Source: Anaerolineae bacterium (lineage in GTDB: Bacteria; Chloroflexota; Anaerolineae; Aggregatilineales; Phototrophicaceae). From it: a stretch of DNA of 64,000 nucleotides. The stretch lies in contig JAIOHM010000236.1 of assembly GCA_019912965.1 (NCBI GenBank), positions 42,590-106,589 on the forward strand, given 5' to 3'. The stretch's first letter is position 1; the number at the start of each line of letters is the position of its first letter. Both the position numbers and the translations under genes were made by a program. The notes under the pieces were generated by a model, which was not told where the DNA came from, did not search any database, and saw nothing but the letters and a program-made list of their open reading frames with translations. Shown piece after piece: positions 36,424 through 45,913 of the stretch.

Positions 36424-39402
36424 ATGTCCGAATTCTATAAGATCAGCGCCGCCGAGAGCCTCGCCGAACTCAACACCGATGCAGCAACTGGCCTCTCTGA
36501 TGCGGAAATCACCCGCCGTCAGGCCGAATTCGGCAAAAACAGCCTCCCGGCTGGTGAAGGCACAAATTGGGTTAAACTCATCGTCGGTCAATTTACCGAC
36601 TTGATGGTGATTATCCTGATCGTTGCGGCTGTCATTTCTGCATTGCTGGGGGACACCAAAGATGTAATCGTCATCCTTGCGATTGTCATACTCAACGCTA
36701 TTCTGGGTATCTATCAAGAATATCAGGCGGAACAAGCACTGGCCGCCCTCAGCGCGATGCAAGTGCCACTGGTGCGCGCTCGGCGTAAAGGCGAAGTGCG
36801 GCAAATTAGCGCCGAAGATTTGGTTCCTGGCGATATCGTGGTTTTGGGCGAAGGCGACCGCATTCCTGCCGATGGCCGATTGATCGAAAGCATCAACCTG
36901 CAAATTGACGAATCAGCACTCACAGGCGAATCAGTTCCAGTTGACAAAAACATTAAACCTATCGACAGCGATCAAGCTGTTGCAGTTGGTGATCGCAGCA
37001 ATATGGCGTTCATGGGTACAGCGGTCAACTTCGGACGCGGCGAAATGCTCATAACCCGCACAGGCTTAAAAACCGAACTCGGCAACATTGCCGCTATGCT
37101 GCTCCAAGTGGAAGAAGGCATAACGCCACTGCAACGACGGCTGAATGATTTGGGCAAAATGCTGGCAGCGGGCGCCGGCCTCGTCGTTTTCATGGTGTTT
37201 ATCGCGGGCGTCATTCGTGGTATCCCTATCGAAGATATGTTCCTGACGGCCATCAGTCTGGCTGTTGCGGCTGTACCGGAAGGTCTGCCCGCGTTGATTA
37301 CCGTCAGCCTATCGCTGGGCGCGGCACGCATGGTACGGCGTCATGCCCTTATCCGTCGTCTCCCCGCTGTTGAAACCCTCGGCTCGGTAACGGTTATTTG
37401 TTCGGATAAAACCGGCACTCTGACGAAAAACGAAATGACTGTGACGAAAATTTCCATGCCGGGGCACGCAGACATTATCGTCACCGGGAGCGGTTATTCA
37501 GTAGAGGGGAAATTCAAGGCTGCCGATTCACTTAAAACCATTGAAGTACCCATCATCACTGAAAACACCAGCTTACCCATTCACAATTTTGAACCCTTTC
37601 AACGCTTGATTGGCGCGATTGCCTTATCAAACAATGCCATCCTTCAGGGTAACGAAGATACGGATGACCTGATTATTCTAGGGGATACCACCGAAGGGGC
37701 GCTGCTGGTTGCGGCACAAAAAGGCGGCATCACTCGTGAGGAATTGCAAAAGGCTTTGCCCCGTGTAGGGGAACTCCCCTTCAGCAGTGATCGCAAAGCC
37801 ATGACAACCATCCACAAGGTAGACTCGAATGAAGCCCACCTGTTGTTGCCCAACACCCCCTACATTGCCATCACCAAAGGCGCACCTGACCAATTACTGG
37901 ACTGGGCAACTCATGAACTTTTGCCAGATGGCCCGGCTGAGATAAATGCCGAGCGATCCAAAGAATGGCAAACGGTCATTAATCAGATGGCACAGGAAGG
38001 GCTTCGTGTGCTGGGCATCGCCTATCGACCATTGGAGGAAATCCCCGATTCGATTACGCCGGAAATTGAACGAGGTTTGTATCTGTTAGGTCTGATCGGC
38101 ATTCAAGACCCGGCGCGACCAGAAGCCAAAGAAGCTGTCCGCGTCGCGCGTGAGGCTGGCATTCGCCCTGTCATGATTACTGGCGACCATGCCCTGACCG
38201 CTGAGTCCATCGCCCGTGACCTCGGCATCCTTCGACCTGGCGAAAAGGCCATCACCGGAGCGCAGTTGGACACAATGAATGATGACCAACTGAAAGACGC
38301 TCTCAAGCGGACTTCAGCCTTCGCCCGCGTTTCGCCTGAACATAAACTGCGGCTGGTGCGTGTACTTCAAAGCCAGAACGAAATCGTCGCTATGACGGGT
38401 GACGGCGTGAACGATGCCCCGGCACTCAAGCAGGCGGACATCGGGGTGGCAATGGGCATCACCGGAACCGATGTTAGCAAAGGTGCAGCCGAGATGGTGC
38501 TGACAGACGATAACTTCGCGTCGATTGTTGCGGCTGTCGAAGAAGGGCGTGTCATCTATGATAACATTCGCAAATTCGTCAAATATTTACTGAGTTCCAA
38601 TGTCGGTGAAATTCTGGTGATGTTCATCGCCATCGTCGCTGGCCTGAAAATCCCGTTACTGGCTATCCAGATTTTGTGGATCAATCTGGTGACAGATGGA
38701 CTCCCCGCTATTGCAATGGGCTTTGAACCCGCTGAAGACGGCGTCATGAAACGCAAACCGCGCCCGACATCTGAAAGCATTTTCGCAGGCGGTATGGGGC
38801 GGCACATCATCTGGGTGTCCATTCTGCTGACGATTCTCACACTGGGCACTTATATCTACGGTTATGCCGCGCACAGCATGAACCCTCTCAGCCCCTCGTT
38901 GGGCATCGAGCAAATGAATACACAGCGGCTGGAACGCTTGCTAGGTGCAGATGCTATGGCACGATTAGTACCCCAAAATTGGGACACGCTTACAGAAGAC
39001 GAACGTGTTAGCATCCTGATGGCTCATGAGAATGATGAAGCGACGGAGGAAGAAACCAGCGGCGGCATTATTGGGGCTGCCGAACGAGCACCACGCACGA
39101 TGGCTTTTGTCGTGCTGGCGCTGGCGCAAATCTTTCATGTGATGGCAATTCACGCCGGGGATAAAGTTTCGTTCTTCAAAACGTGGTTCAGCAAGAATCA
39201 ACTGTTGCTGCTGGCGGTCATTTCGACTTTTCTGCTGCAATTGAGCGTGATCTATATACCCTTCTTGCAGCATACATTCGAGACAATACCGCTAACACTT
39301 GGCGAACTGGTAATCACCATCGTGATTGCTTCAATGGTTCTCTTCGCTGTCGAACTGGAAAAATATATGCAGCGACGAGAACAACCAAAAACCACAGTCT
39401 GA
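36424..39402 (+). CDS. P-type Ca2+-transporting ATPase (type IIA)
   Basis: 992 residues. It pumps cations out of the cytosol at ATP cost. DKTGTLTKNE with phosphorylated D328, TGESVPVDKN (actuator loop), and TGDGVNDAPALKQADIG (hinge) are visible. The residues that hold Ca2+ in SERCA pumps are conserved: Glu in VAAVPEGLPA (M4), Asn and Glu in YLLSSNVGEI (M5), and Asn/Asp in INLVTDGLPA (M6). This favours Ca2+ over H+ or Na+/K+. Ten membrane helices are expected. The ATG at 36424 starts the cation ATPase N domain; an in-frame extension to 36382 is not needed. A terminator follows. Confidence 0.93.
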   Translation: MSEFYKISAAESLAELNTDAATGLSDAEITRRQAEFGKNSLPAGEGTNWVKLIVGQFTDLMVIILIVAAVISALLGDTKDVIVILAIVILNAILGIYQEYQAEQALAALSAMQVPLVRARRKGEVRQISAEDLVPGDIVVLGEGDRIPADGRLIESINLQIDESALTGESVPVDKNIKPIDSDQAVAVGDRSNMAFMGTAVNFGRGEMLITRTGLKTELGNIAAMLLQVEEGITPLQRRLNDLGKMLAAGAGLVVFMVFIAGVIRGIPIEDMFLTAISLAVAAVPEGLPALITVSLSLGAARMVRRHALIRRLPAVETLGSVTVICSDKTGTLTKNEMTVTKISMPGHADIIVTGSGYSVEGKFKAADSLKTIEVPIITENTSLPIHNFEPFQRLIGAIALSNNAILQGNEDTDDLIILGDTTEGALLVAAQKGGITREELQKALPRVGELPFSSDRKAMTTIHKVDSNEAHLLLPNTPYIAITKGAPDQLLDWATHELLPDGPAEINAERSKEWQTVINQMAQEGLRVLGIAYRPLEEIPDSITPEIERGLYLLGLIGIQDPARPEAKEAVRVAREAGIRPVMITGDHALTAESIARDLGILRPGEKAITGAQLDTMNDDQLKDALKRTSAFARVSPEHKLRLVRVLQSQNEIVAMTGDGVNDAPALKQADIGVAMGITGTDVSKGAAEMVLTDDNFASIVAAVEEGRVIYDNIRKFVKYLLSSNVGEILVMFIAIVAGLKIPLLAIQILWINLVTDGLPAIAMGFEPAEDGVMKRKPRPTSESIFAGGMGRHIIWVSILLTILTLGTYIYGYAAHSMNPLSPSLGIEQMNTQRLERLLGADAMARLVPQNWDTLTEDERVSILMAHENDEATEEETSGGIIGAAERAPRTMAFVVLALAQIFHVMAIHAGDKVSFFKTWFSKNQLLLLAVISTFLLQLSVIYIPFLQHTFETIPLTLGELVITIVIASMVLFAVELEKYMQRREQPKTTV

Positions 39403-39416
39403 CCAAACCGTGTTTC

Positions 39417-39443
39417 AGGGCGTCCCGCAAGACGCCCTTTTTA
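39417..39443 (+). terminator. Rho-independent terminator of the P-type ATPase gene
   Basis: 8-bp stem AGGGCGTC (39417-39424) / GACGCCCT (39431-39438), 6-base loop, then a T-rich tail. It lies 14 bp after the stop codon and next to the convergent gene. Confidence 0.85.
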
Positions 39444-39444
39444 T

Positions 39445-40860
39445 TTACTGATCAATCATTCGTCCCTGCATTTCGCCCGGTATATTCAGACCCAAACGAT
39501 CAAGGAGTGTGGGCGCAATGTCCATCAGTTGATGACCAGACACACAACCCGCCCCTTTTTGCCCCGGTTCATAAAGCAGGAACATGCCATTAACCGCGTG
39601 ATTGGCATCATCCGGCCCGGTATCATTTTCAAAAGTATAGTGTTTGCCGTGCCCGATTGTACCCACTGAACGCCAGTGCAAATCCCCAAAATAGGCCAAC
39701 AAATCTGGTGCGACGTTACAAACTTGTTGGTAAATAGCTTCAGGTTTAAAAACCGATGTGTTCAGGTGTTCGCCATTCGCCCCCGGAATCCCGGCCAGCG
39801 CAGCCGATAATTCATCCCGAACCTGTTCATACTGATCAGCAGGCACAATCCCAGTGGGTTCGCGCCCTTCCACATTCAGGAAAACGCGCCCATAATAACC
39901 ACCGCTTGACCATGCCCGTGTGCGTGACCAATCCACATCTGCGTCCTCGATTTTGGTGAGTTTGCCTTCTGGTGGTGGGGTCTTGAACGCCAACCAGCCG
40001 TTTTGCCACAGCCATTCGTTGACGCAGATTCCGCCGTCCATGCGTGTTACACCGTGATCGCTGACCACCAGCACCGCCACATCATCGTCAATTTGTTCAA
40101 GCACTTTTGCCATGAACGAATCCATCCGTTTGTAATAATCCCGGATGGCATTCTCAAACGGATTACCCGGTTCATATAAGCGGTGATTTGGGTCATGAAA
40201 CCGCCAGAAACCGTGATGCATCCGGTCAACCCCAATATTGACGTACATGAAGAAATCCCATGATTTGGCCGTCAATGCGTGACGAACCAACTTTAATTGA
40301 ATTTCCGTCATATCCTGCAACTGCCGCAGCAGCGCGGGCTTATTATCGGTGCGGAAGCCCTTCACATCGAATTTATAGTCAGGGGCAACGTTCAGCACTT
40401 CCTGCTTAAAAACTGCCGGGTAGGTGAAAGCACTCTCAGTCCCTGGCGTCAGAAAGTCACTCACCATATGTCCATTTATGGGGCGGAGCGGATAAGTTTG
40501 TGGCACACCGATCACAATCGATTCGCGTCCGGCTTCACTCAGGTAATCCCAAACCCGCTTGACCTTAATGGCCGAACTGTTAGCTGTGACCATATTGCTG
40601 TAGGAGTAGTCAGCGCGGTTGCGGAAACCATATACCCCTAGCGAACCGGGATCACGGCTGCTCAACATGCTCGACCATGCCGGAATGGTGATGCACGGAA
40701 TGCACGAAGCCAATTCGCCCCATGTGCCATTTTCGGCTAACCGCGTGAAAGTTGGCAGATCGGCCTTGAACTGATTGAACATCAAATCCGGGCTGGCACA
40801 ATCCAGCCCCAGTACCAAAATCCGTTTGGCTTTTTTACGGCGCGAGAAGAAAGCAACCAT
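39445..40860 (-). CDS. Alkaline phosphatase-superfamily phosphohydrolase
   Basis: 471 residues. RILVLGLDCASPDLMF carries the first metal Asp; IPCITIPAWSSMLSS holds the likely Thr nucleophile; GVDRMHHGFW and VLVVSDHGVTRMDG supply further metal ligands. This arrangement matches the predicted phosphodiesterases of the AP superfamily (COG3379-type). It begins with a basic segment (FFSRRKKAKR) without a signal peptide. Substrate unknown. It is not closely related to the enzyme at 31127, whose motifs differ. Confidence 0.85.
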   Translation of the reverse strand: MVAFFSRRKKAKRILVLGLDCASPDLMFNQFKADLPTFTRLAENGTWGELASCIPCITIPAWSSMLSSRDPGSLGVYGFRNRADYSYSNMVTANSSAIKVKRVWDYLSEAGRESIVIGVPQTYPLRPINGHMVSDFLTPGTESAFTYPAVFKQEVLNVAPDYKFDVKGFRTDNKPALLRQLQDMTEIQLKLVRHALTAKSWDFFMYVNIGVDRMHHGFWRFHDPNHRLYEPGNPFENAIRDYYKRMDSFMAKVLEQIDDDVAVLVVSDHGVTRMDGGICVNEWLWQNGWLAFKTPPPEGKLTKIEDADVDWSRTRAWSSGGYYGRVFLNVEGREPTGIVPADQYEQVRDELSAALAGIPGANGEHLNTSVFKPEAIYQQVCNVAPDLLAYFGDLHWRSVGTIGHGKHYTFENDTGPDDANHAVNGMFLLYEPGQKGAGCVSGHQLMDIAPTLLDRLGLNIPGEMQGRMIDQ

Positions 40861-40986
40861 TTACACACTCAATTTCTGCATGAAAGCGGCGATTGTAGCA
40901 TACGTCACAATCACCCAATAGCCGGAATTGATCTGTTTGCGGGGTGAATAGAGCCAGCTATACTCGAACGAACTCAGGAGAAAATC

Positions 40987-42423
40987 ATGCATCCCATTGA
41001 CGATATTCGCCCATTCATCGAGCAGACCTTAACCCGTTGGGGAGTTCCCGGCGCAGCCATTGGAGTCATCCAAAACGGCGAAATTATTTTGTGTGAAGGC
41101 TACGGTCTGCGGGATGTGGGGAACAATCAGCCCGTCACGAAAGACACATTATTCCCAATTGCCTCCTGCACCAAAGCCTTCGCCGCCATGACTGCTGGAC
41201 TGCTGGTGGATGAAGGAATTTTGGAATGGGATAAACCGATTAAGGCCTATCTGCCAGATTTCCAGATGCACGATTCTTGGGCAACCGAACGGATCACCGT
41301 GCGCGATATGCTCTGCCATCGGGGAGGCCTCGCCCGCCACGATTTGATGTGGTATGGCGCACACTATACCCGGCAGGAAATTTACAAGCGATTGCGCCAC
41401 CTGCCGCCAAAACATGATTTCCGCAGCGCCTACGAATACAACAATATCATGTTCATTGTGGCTGGCTATTTGGTAGAAAAACTGACCGGAATCTGCTGGG
41501 AAACGTTTCTTCAAACACGTATTCTTGACCCGTTAGGAATGAACACTACCAATTGCTCAACTACGCTAACCCGGATGACAGCCGATTTCGCACTGCCCTA
41601 TCTGAAAAAAGATGATGTAGTACAGCAAATTCCGTTTTACGAATCAAGTCCTGAAGATGACAGTCTCGGTTTGGCAGGTGCAATGCAGTCGAACATCCCC
41701 GACTTGCTCAAGTGGATTCATCTTCACCTCAACAATGGTCAACTAAATGGCAAACCATTCATTTCCGAAGCCAGCCTAAAACAGATGCACACCCCCCATA
41801 TAGCCAAACCCATGACTGAATTCGAGCATTATCTGGACATCGACATGGCGGGCTATGGATTAGGTTGGGGCATTGACGTGCGGCGCGGCGAAAAGATCAT
41901 TCGACATTACGGCGGCATTGATGGCTTTTCTTCGATTGTCGCCCTTGTGCCAAAGCACAACATTGGGATTGCGGTACTGGTCAATCTGGATGGCGCAACC
42001 GCCGAAGATGTCATCGCCTTTAGCATTCTGGATAAGTTGTTAGGCAAAGAACCTATCGATTATAGCCAGCGGTGGGACAACATCATCGCTGAACGTAAAG
42101 CAACCAGCCGAGCTGAAACGATTCCCCAGCAGCCGGATACTCACCCCTCGCGCCCATTGGAGGACTACACAGGTGATTATGAGCATCCCGGCTATGGATT
42201 GGTCAACATCCGGCTGGAAAGTGATGGGTTAGTAGCAATGTTGAATGGGCGATTCCCGTTTAAAGTAACCCATTTTCACTACGACATTTTTGACGCCCAG
42301 CATGGCCTGTTCGATATTCAGGGCAAAATGAATTTCATGACCAATTGGCACGGGCACATAAACGCAGTTAACTGGCAATTGGAACCCACAGCAGGTGATC
42401 TCATCCTCAAACGGGTTAAATAA
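40987..42423 (+). CDS. Beta-lactamase-family serine hydrolase (class C/PBP-like)
   Basis: 478 residues. S60 and K63 in IASCTKAFAAM form the SxxK site, YEYNN is the YxN motif, and IRHYGGIDGF stands in place of the KTG triad (HxG form common in esterase and D-aminopeptidase members). A C-terminal ~95-residue lipocalin-like domain (about 385-478, YTGDYEHPGYGLVNI) follows. No signal peptide is seen, so an intracellular peptidase or esterase is more likely than an antibiotic-resistance enzyme. The last 8 bases overlap the 3' end of the arginase gene on the other strand. AGGAG lies upstream of the ATG. Confidence 0.88.
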   Translation: MHPIDDIRPFIEQTLTRWGVPGAAIGVIQNGEIILCEGYGLRDVGNNQPVTKDTLFPIASCTKAFAAMTAGLLVDEGILEWDKPIKAYLPDFQMHDSWATERITVRDMLCHRGGLARHDLMWYGAHYTRQEIYKRLRHLPPKHDFRSAYEYNNIMFIVAGYLVEKLTGICWETFLQTRILDPLGMNTTNCSTTLTRMTADFALPYLKKDDVVQQIPFYESSPEDDSLGLAGAMQSNIPDLLKWIHLHLNNGQLNGKPFISEASLKQMHTPHIAKPMTEFEHYLDIDMAGYGLGWGIDVRRGEKIIRHYGGIDGFSSIVALVPKHNIGIAVLVNLDGATAEDVIAFSILDKLLGKEPIDYSQRWDNIIAERKATSRAETIPQQPDTHPSRPLEDYTGDYEHPGYGLVNIRLESDGLVAMLNGRFPFKVTHFHYDIFDAQHGLFDIQGKMNFMTNWHGHINAVNWQLEPTAGDLILKRVK

Positions 42424-43321
42424 TACGCTGTCCGAACAAACTGGCAGCCAATTCAACCGCGAACTCTCCGGTTCGATTGCGCTCATCCAGAATTGGATTG
42501 ACTTCGACCAGATCAAGTGAGCAAACCCGGCCATCATCCGCCAGCATTTCCATCAACAAATGCGCCTCACGGACGGTCAAGCCACCAGCCACAGGCGTCC
42601 CCACACCGGGAGCAACCGAGGGATCAAGCGAATCCATATCAAAACTGACATGAATTGCATCTACATGACCCAGCACTCGCAGTGCTGCCCGCACCACATC
42701 TGCCATGCCGTTCTCATCCAAATCACGCATGGAAAACACCTTAATCCCTGTTTCCCGAACGGCTTTCCGTTCTAAAGGGTCAAGATCACGTGTCCCGATC
42801 ATCACGATTTGTTCAGGCCGCAGCAGGCGATCACCAACCTGTAAGGGCGGCGGGCAGCGTCCCATCAATGCCGCCACCACCATGCCATGCACATTGCCCG
42901 ATGGCGAAATTTCCGGCGTGTTGAAATCGCCATGTGTATCAATCCACAAGACCCCAACATGATCGGCACGATGCAGCGCACCAGAAACCGTCCCCAATGC
43001 GATGCTGTGGTCGCCACCTAGAAAAACGGCCCGTTCTCCAGCCTCGATACACCCCAACATCGCCGCATAGGTTCGGGTACACACATCCGCGATGGCTGAA
43101 GCATTATGAGCATTTGCTGCGCTGTCTAGTTCATGTACTTCTTCCACAATCGGCACTTGGATATTCCCGCCGTCCGTCACCTTTAAGCCAATGCGATCCA
43201 GCCGCTTTTGCAATCCGGCGTAGCGAATGGCACTCGGCCCCATATCAACACCGCGACGGTTCTGCCCCAAATCCATTGGAACGCCGTAAATGCGGATGGG
43301 TGCATTTGAATAATTTGACAT
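42416..43321 (-). CDS. rocF: Arginase
   Basis: 301 residues, the normal arginase length. It hydrolyses arginine to ornithine and urea. Mn ligands are present in LGGDHSIALGT (His), WIDTHGDFNTP (Asp-x-His-x-Asp) and SFDMDSLDPSVAPG (Asp-x-Asp). RGVDMGPSAIRYAGL at the N-terminus is typical of arginases rather than agmatinases. No urease or ornithine genes lie nearby. AAGGG precedes the ATG. Confidence 0.9.
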   Translation of the reverse strand: MSNYSNAPIRIYGVPMDLGQNRRGVDMGPSAIRYAGLQKRLDRIGLKVTDGGNIQVPIVEEVHELDSAANAHNASAIADVCTRTYAAMLGCIEAGERAVFLGGDHSIALGTVSGALHRADHVGVLWIDTHGDFNTPEISPSGNVHGMVVAALMGRCPPPLQVGDRLLRPEQIVMIGTRDLDPLERKAVRETGIKVFSMRDLDENGMADVVRAALRVLGHVDAIHVSFDMDSLDPSVAPGVGTPVAGGLTVREAHLLMEMLADDGRVCSLDLVEVNPILDERNRTGEFAVELAASLFGQRII

Positions 43322-43584
43322 GATGAAATAACCCTTTCAGGGAAAATATTGGTTAACTGATGTTACGCAGACTGCATAAGGTGGACGATGCATACAAACC
43401 TTCAGGTTAGTACAGGGTTAGTCTGTCATGCTGCACTTTTACGAACGGTTCTCTATAGTTCAAAAGAGGTCAGATTCAGCCTTTTTTACCTGCTCCCACC
43501 TGTTTTTCAGGTGAGCACCAAAGTTAGAATCGTAACTGCCTGACATGACCTCGCAATGGCTGTTCTTGTGCGTAACGTCAGTGA
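43322..43584. other. Gap between the alpha/beta-hydrolase and arginase genes with one hairpin
   Basis: No gene is supported. It should hold the arginase promoter. At 43491-43517 TGCTC-cc-ACCTG pairs with CAGGTGAGCA around TTTTT, a 10-bp stem with a two-base bulge. It may mark the 3' end of the hydrolase transcript, though no T-run follows on that strand. Confidence 0.5.
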
Positions 43585-44511
43585 TTAAGGTTTATCCACT
43601 AAAAGCGCGGTTTCATGGAAACCAACCACCCGGCGCGGAAATTCTTCTGGCTCAAGACCCAAATACCCGCCATGTCCTGCCCCCTCAACTACCCATAAAT
43701 CAGCATCAACACCTGCGGCAAGTGCGCGTTCCAGCATTTGACGCGCACCGGGCAGCGAGACTTCCAGACTGCCATAGATCAGCAGCAAATGTCGTCCTGC
43801 CAGTCCATCAATCATACTGATCGGGCTGAGATTATGAATATCTTCTCTGGTAATCCAGCCGTAGGATCGATAAGCACCCTGTTTATAAAGTTCCTCGAAA
43901 AACGAACCGCCCTGCCCAAATCCCATTACGGCGGGATAATCGTGGTAGCCACCCTCTGCCGAAACCGACACAATTTCCGGCATCTGAGCCGCTGCCATCA
44001 TCGAGGTTGCGCCCGCTGATGAGAAGCCGTGCAAACCAACCCGCGCCAAGTCTACATCTTCACGGGTTTCGAGATATGCATACGCTGCCTGCACATCTTC
44101 GGTTTCCCGGTAGCCCAATGAAATCCGCCCCTGCGATGTACAAACACGGGAATTCAGAGTCATCACGTTGAATCCAGCCTGATTAAAAACCTCTGCATAA
44201 TGCAGTTCCGCACCGCGCCCATTGGCAAAGGCTGGAACGACAATGATGGTCGCACCGTTTGTGCCGGGAATGAAATAACCTTGCTGTTGCAAACCATTAG
44301 TGGATGTAAAAGAAACCGACTCATAAGCGGGGTTAAAGCCAGAAGGATCACCACCAATATTGCAGGGCGGATGCGTAATGCCCCACATACTTAAAACGCC
44401 CAGCATGAAGGGTACTAACGCCAGCCCGACGATCAGCGAAATCCCAAAGAAAACCGCCAGCCGCAGCCAATAACGGCGCGATCTGGCGGGAAATGAGCTA
44501 GGCATCGACAC
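43585..44511 (-). CDS. Membrane-anchored alpha/beta-hydrolase
   Basis: 308 residues with one N-terminal membrane helix (LRLAVFFGISLIVGLALVPFM, about residues 16-37). The hydrolase domain has IIVVPAFANGRG, the nucleophile Ser in LHGFSSAGATSMM, Asp in ..., and His in VVEGAGHGGY. It resembles the dienelactone-hydrolase/prolyl-oligopeptidase branch and likely works outside the membrane. The start may be GTG 44511 or ATG 44505. It lies 6 bp after tatC in the nusB-tatC cluster. Confidence 0.8.
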   Translation of the reverse strand: MSMPSSFPARSRRYWLRLAVFFGISLIVGLALVPFMLGVLSMWGITHPPCNIGGDPSGFNPAYESVSFTSTNGLQQQGYFIPGTNGATIIVVPAFANGRGAELHYAEVFNQAGFNVMTLNSRVCTSQGRISLGYRETEDVQAAYAYLETREDVDLARVGLHGFSSAGATSMMAAAQMPEIVSVSAEGGYHDYPAVMGFGQGGSFFEELYKQGAYRSYGWITREDIHNLSPISMIDGLAGRHLLLIYGSLEVSLPGARQMLERALAAGVDADLWVVEGAGHGGYLGLEPEEFPRRVVGFHETALLVDKP

Positions 44512-44517
44512 GTGCGT

Positions 44518-45309
44518 TCAATCAATCCTGGCGAAGCGCCGCCCAATCACCACCAACCCGATGCTCAGGATGTAGAGTGCCATCAAAGGCCCCATAACCA
44601 GCATCATATTTACCGGGTCAATCGTTGGCGTAATCATGGCCGCCGCTACCGCTGCCCCTACGATGGCAATGCGCCAGTTACGGAGCAATGGCCCAGCACT
44701 GACCAACCCTAACAGCGAAAGTACAAAAAATATCAGCGGGGTTTCAAAAGCCACGCCCATCCAGAATAACAGCGCCGTGACAAACCCCAGATACAAATCG
44801 GCTGTCCATTCCGGCTTGAACAGGGTCGGCTGAAAACCTTCCAGAAAGTTGAGGGCTGGGGGAATCAACAAAATCCAGGCGAATGCCACGCCGATCAGGA
44901 ACAACACAGTTACAGGCGGGATGGAAAACAGCAGAATTCGTTTTTCCTTCTGCGTCAATCCGGGTATCACAAACATCAACACCTGATAGGTGATGACCGG
45001 GATAGCGATGATGCCCCCCACGAGAAGGGCAACCCGGAAATAGGACACCACACCACCTGTTGGGCCTAGCACCGTAAAAGGTCTTCCGTACGGTTGCTTC
45101 AAGAATTCCAGCACCTGAGTAGCAATCAGAATGCCTATGGTTGTACCAAAAACCAGTGCCAACACTGCCTTAAAAAGGCGCTGACGCAGTTCTTCAAGGT
45201 GGTCGAAGAACGACATCTGTGCGCCTTCAGCATCGCCAGTCGTCGCTTCAACATCCGGTTCAGGTGGTGGAGCAGGCGAACGGCGGGGCAATTTCAGCCT
45301 GGAAAGCAT
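44518..45309 (-). CDS. tatC: Twin-arginine translocase subunit TatC
   Basis: 263 residues, six membrane helices. It recognises twin-arginine signal peptides and forms the export channel with TatA. The conserved N-terminal cytosolic motif SFFDHLEELRQRLFKAV is present, as is FEGFQPTLF-type periplasmic loop sequence (NFLEGFQPTLF) and the later FETPLIFFVLSLLG. The first ~30 residues (Pro-rich) are an extension. Its ATG overlaps the nusB stop by one base (TAATG), so the genes are translationally coupled. No tatA is seen in the window. Confidence 0.95.
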   Translation of the reverse strand: MLSRLKLPRRSPAPPPEPDVEATTGDAEGAQMSFFDHLEELRQRLFKAVLALVFGTTIGILIATQVLEFLKQPYGRPFTVLGPTGGVVSYFRVALLVGGIIAIPVITYQVLMFVIPGLTQKEKRILLFSIPPVTVLFLIGVAFAWILLIPPALNFLEGFQPTLFKPEWTADLYLGFVTALLFWMGVAFETPLIFFVLSLLGLVSAGPLLRNWRIAIVGAAVAAAMITPTIDPVNMMLVMGPLMALYILSIGLVVIGRRFARID

Positions 45310-45863
45310 TATTCTTCTCCGTTGTTATCCGGTGGTGTGATAATCTGCTGCATTTGTTCTCGGCCATCGGTCGCCAATGCGCCCAGCACCCCGTTGATAA
45401 AGCGTGTTGAACCATCTGCACCGAACAAATTGGCAAGCTCAATCGCCTCGGAAATGATGACATTCACCGGGATATTGGCTTCAGCCGCAAACTCATACAC
45501 GCCAATACGCAGAATGTTCCGGTCAATGATCGCAATCTGTGGGAGGGGAAACTCATCAGCGTAGCGCTGGATCAAAACATCCAGTTTTTCGCGATTTTCC
45601 AACACCCCCAGAACCACTTGTCGAACATAGCGTTCTGTTTTCCGGTTGACGGGTGCTTCTTGAAATCGGGAGGTCAGCACATCACCAACCTGATGAGGAG
45701 CAGAATCCATCTCGTAAAGCACCTGTAACGCAATGCGACGAGCAGCGGTGTGCTCGGTCAGCGCTTCAGGGTGCTTAAGCACTTCTGTAGCGATAATCTC
45801 GATACCATCTTCATTTTCTTCGTTCTCATTAAATTCTGGCAGATCTGTCAATTTCAATCCCAC
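45309..45863 (-). CDS. nusB: Transcription antitermination factor NusB
   Basis: 184 residues. NusB binds boxA RNA with NusE and helps RNA polymerase on rRNA operons. The core (about 38-175) has ARRIALQVLYEMDSA, VLENREKLDVLIQRYAD, IDRNILRIGVYEF and VIISEAIELANLFGADGSTR, the family consensus. About 37 acidic residues precede it. The start is GTG 45863 after a GGA ribosome site; no ATG is available before the core. Confidence 0.93.
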   Translation of the reverse strand: MGLKLTDLPEFNENEENEDGIEIIATEVLKHPEALTEHTAARRIALQVLYEMDSAPHQVGDVLTSRFQEAPVNRKTERYVRQVVLGVLENREKLDVLIQRYADEFPLPQIAIIDRNILRIGVYEFAAEANIPVNVIISEAIELANLFGADGSTRFINGVLGALATDGREQMQQIITPPDNNGEE

Positions 45864-45913
45864 GCAAATTTGTCCGTTACCTCTACGAGTTTACAACAGA
45901 ACCCATCAGGCGT

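Noticed and set aside
37761..37780. GTAGGGGAACTCCCC as another member of the palindrome family
   Set aside because: It lies inside the P-type ATPase coding sequence, is shorter, and does not share the full CCCTAC arm.
40987..42423. Antibiotic-resistance beta-lactamase
   Set aside because: No signal peptide, HxG in place of KTG, and a C-terminal lipocalin-like domain point to an esterase or peptidase of the same fold.
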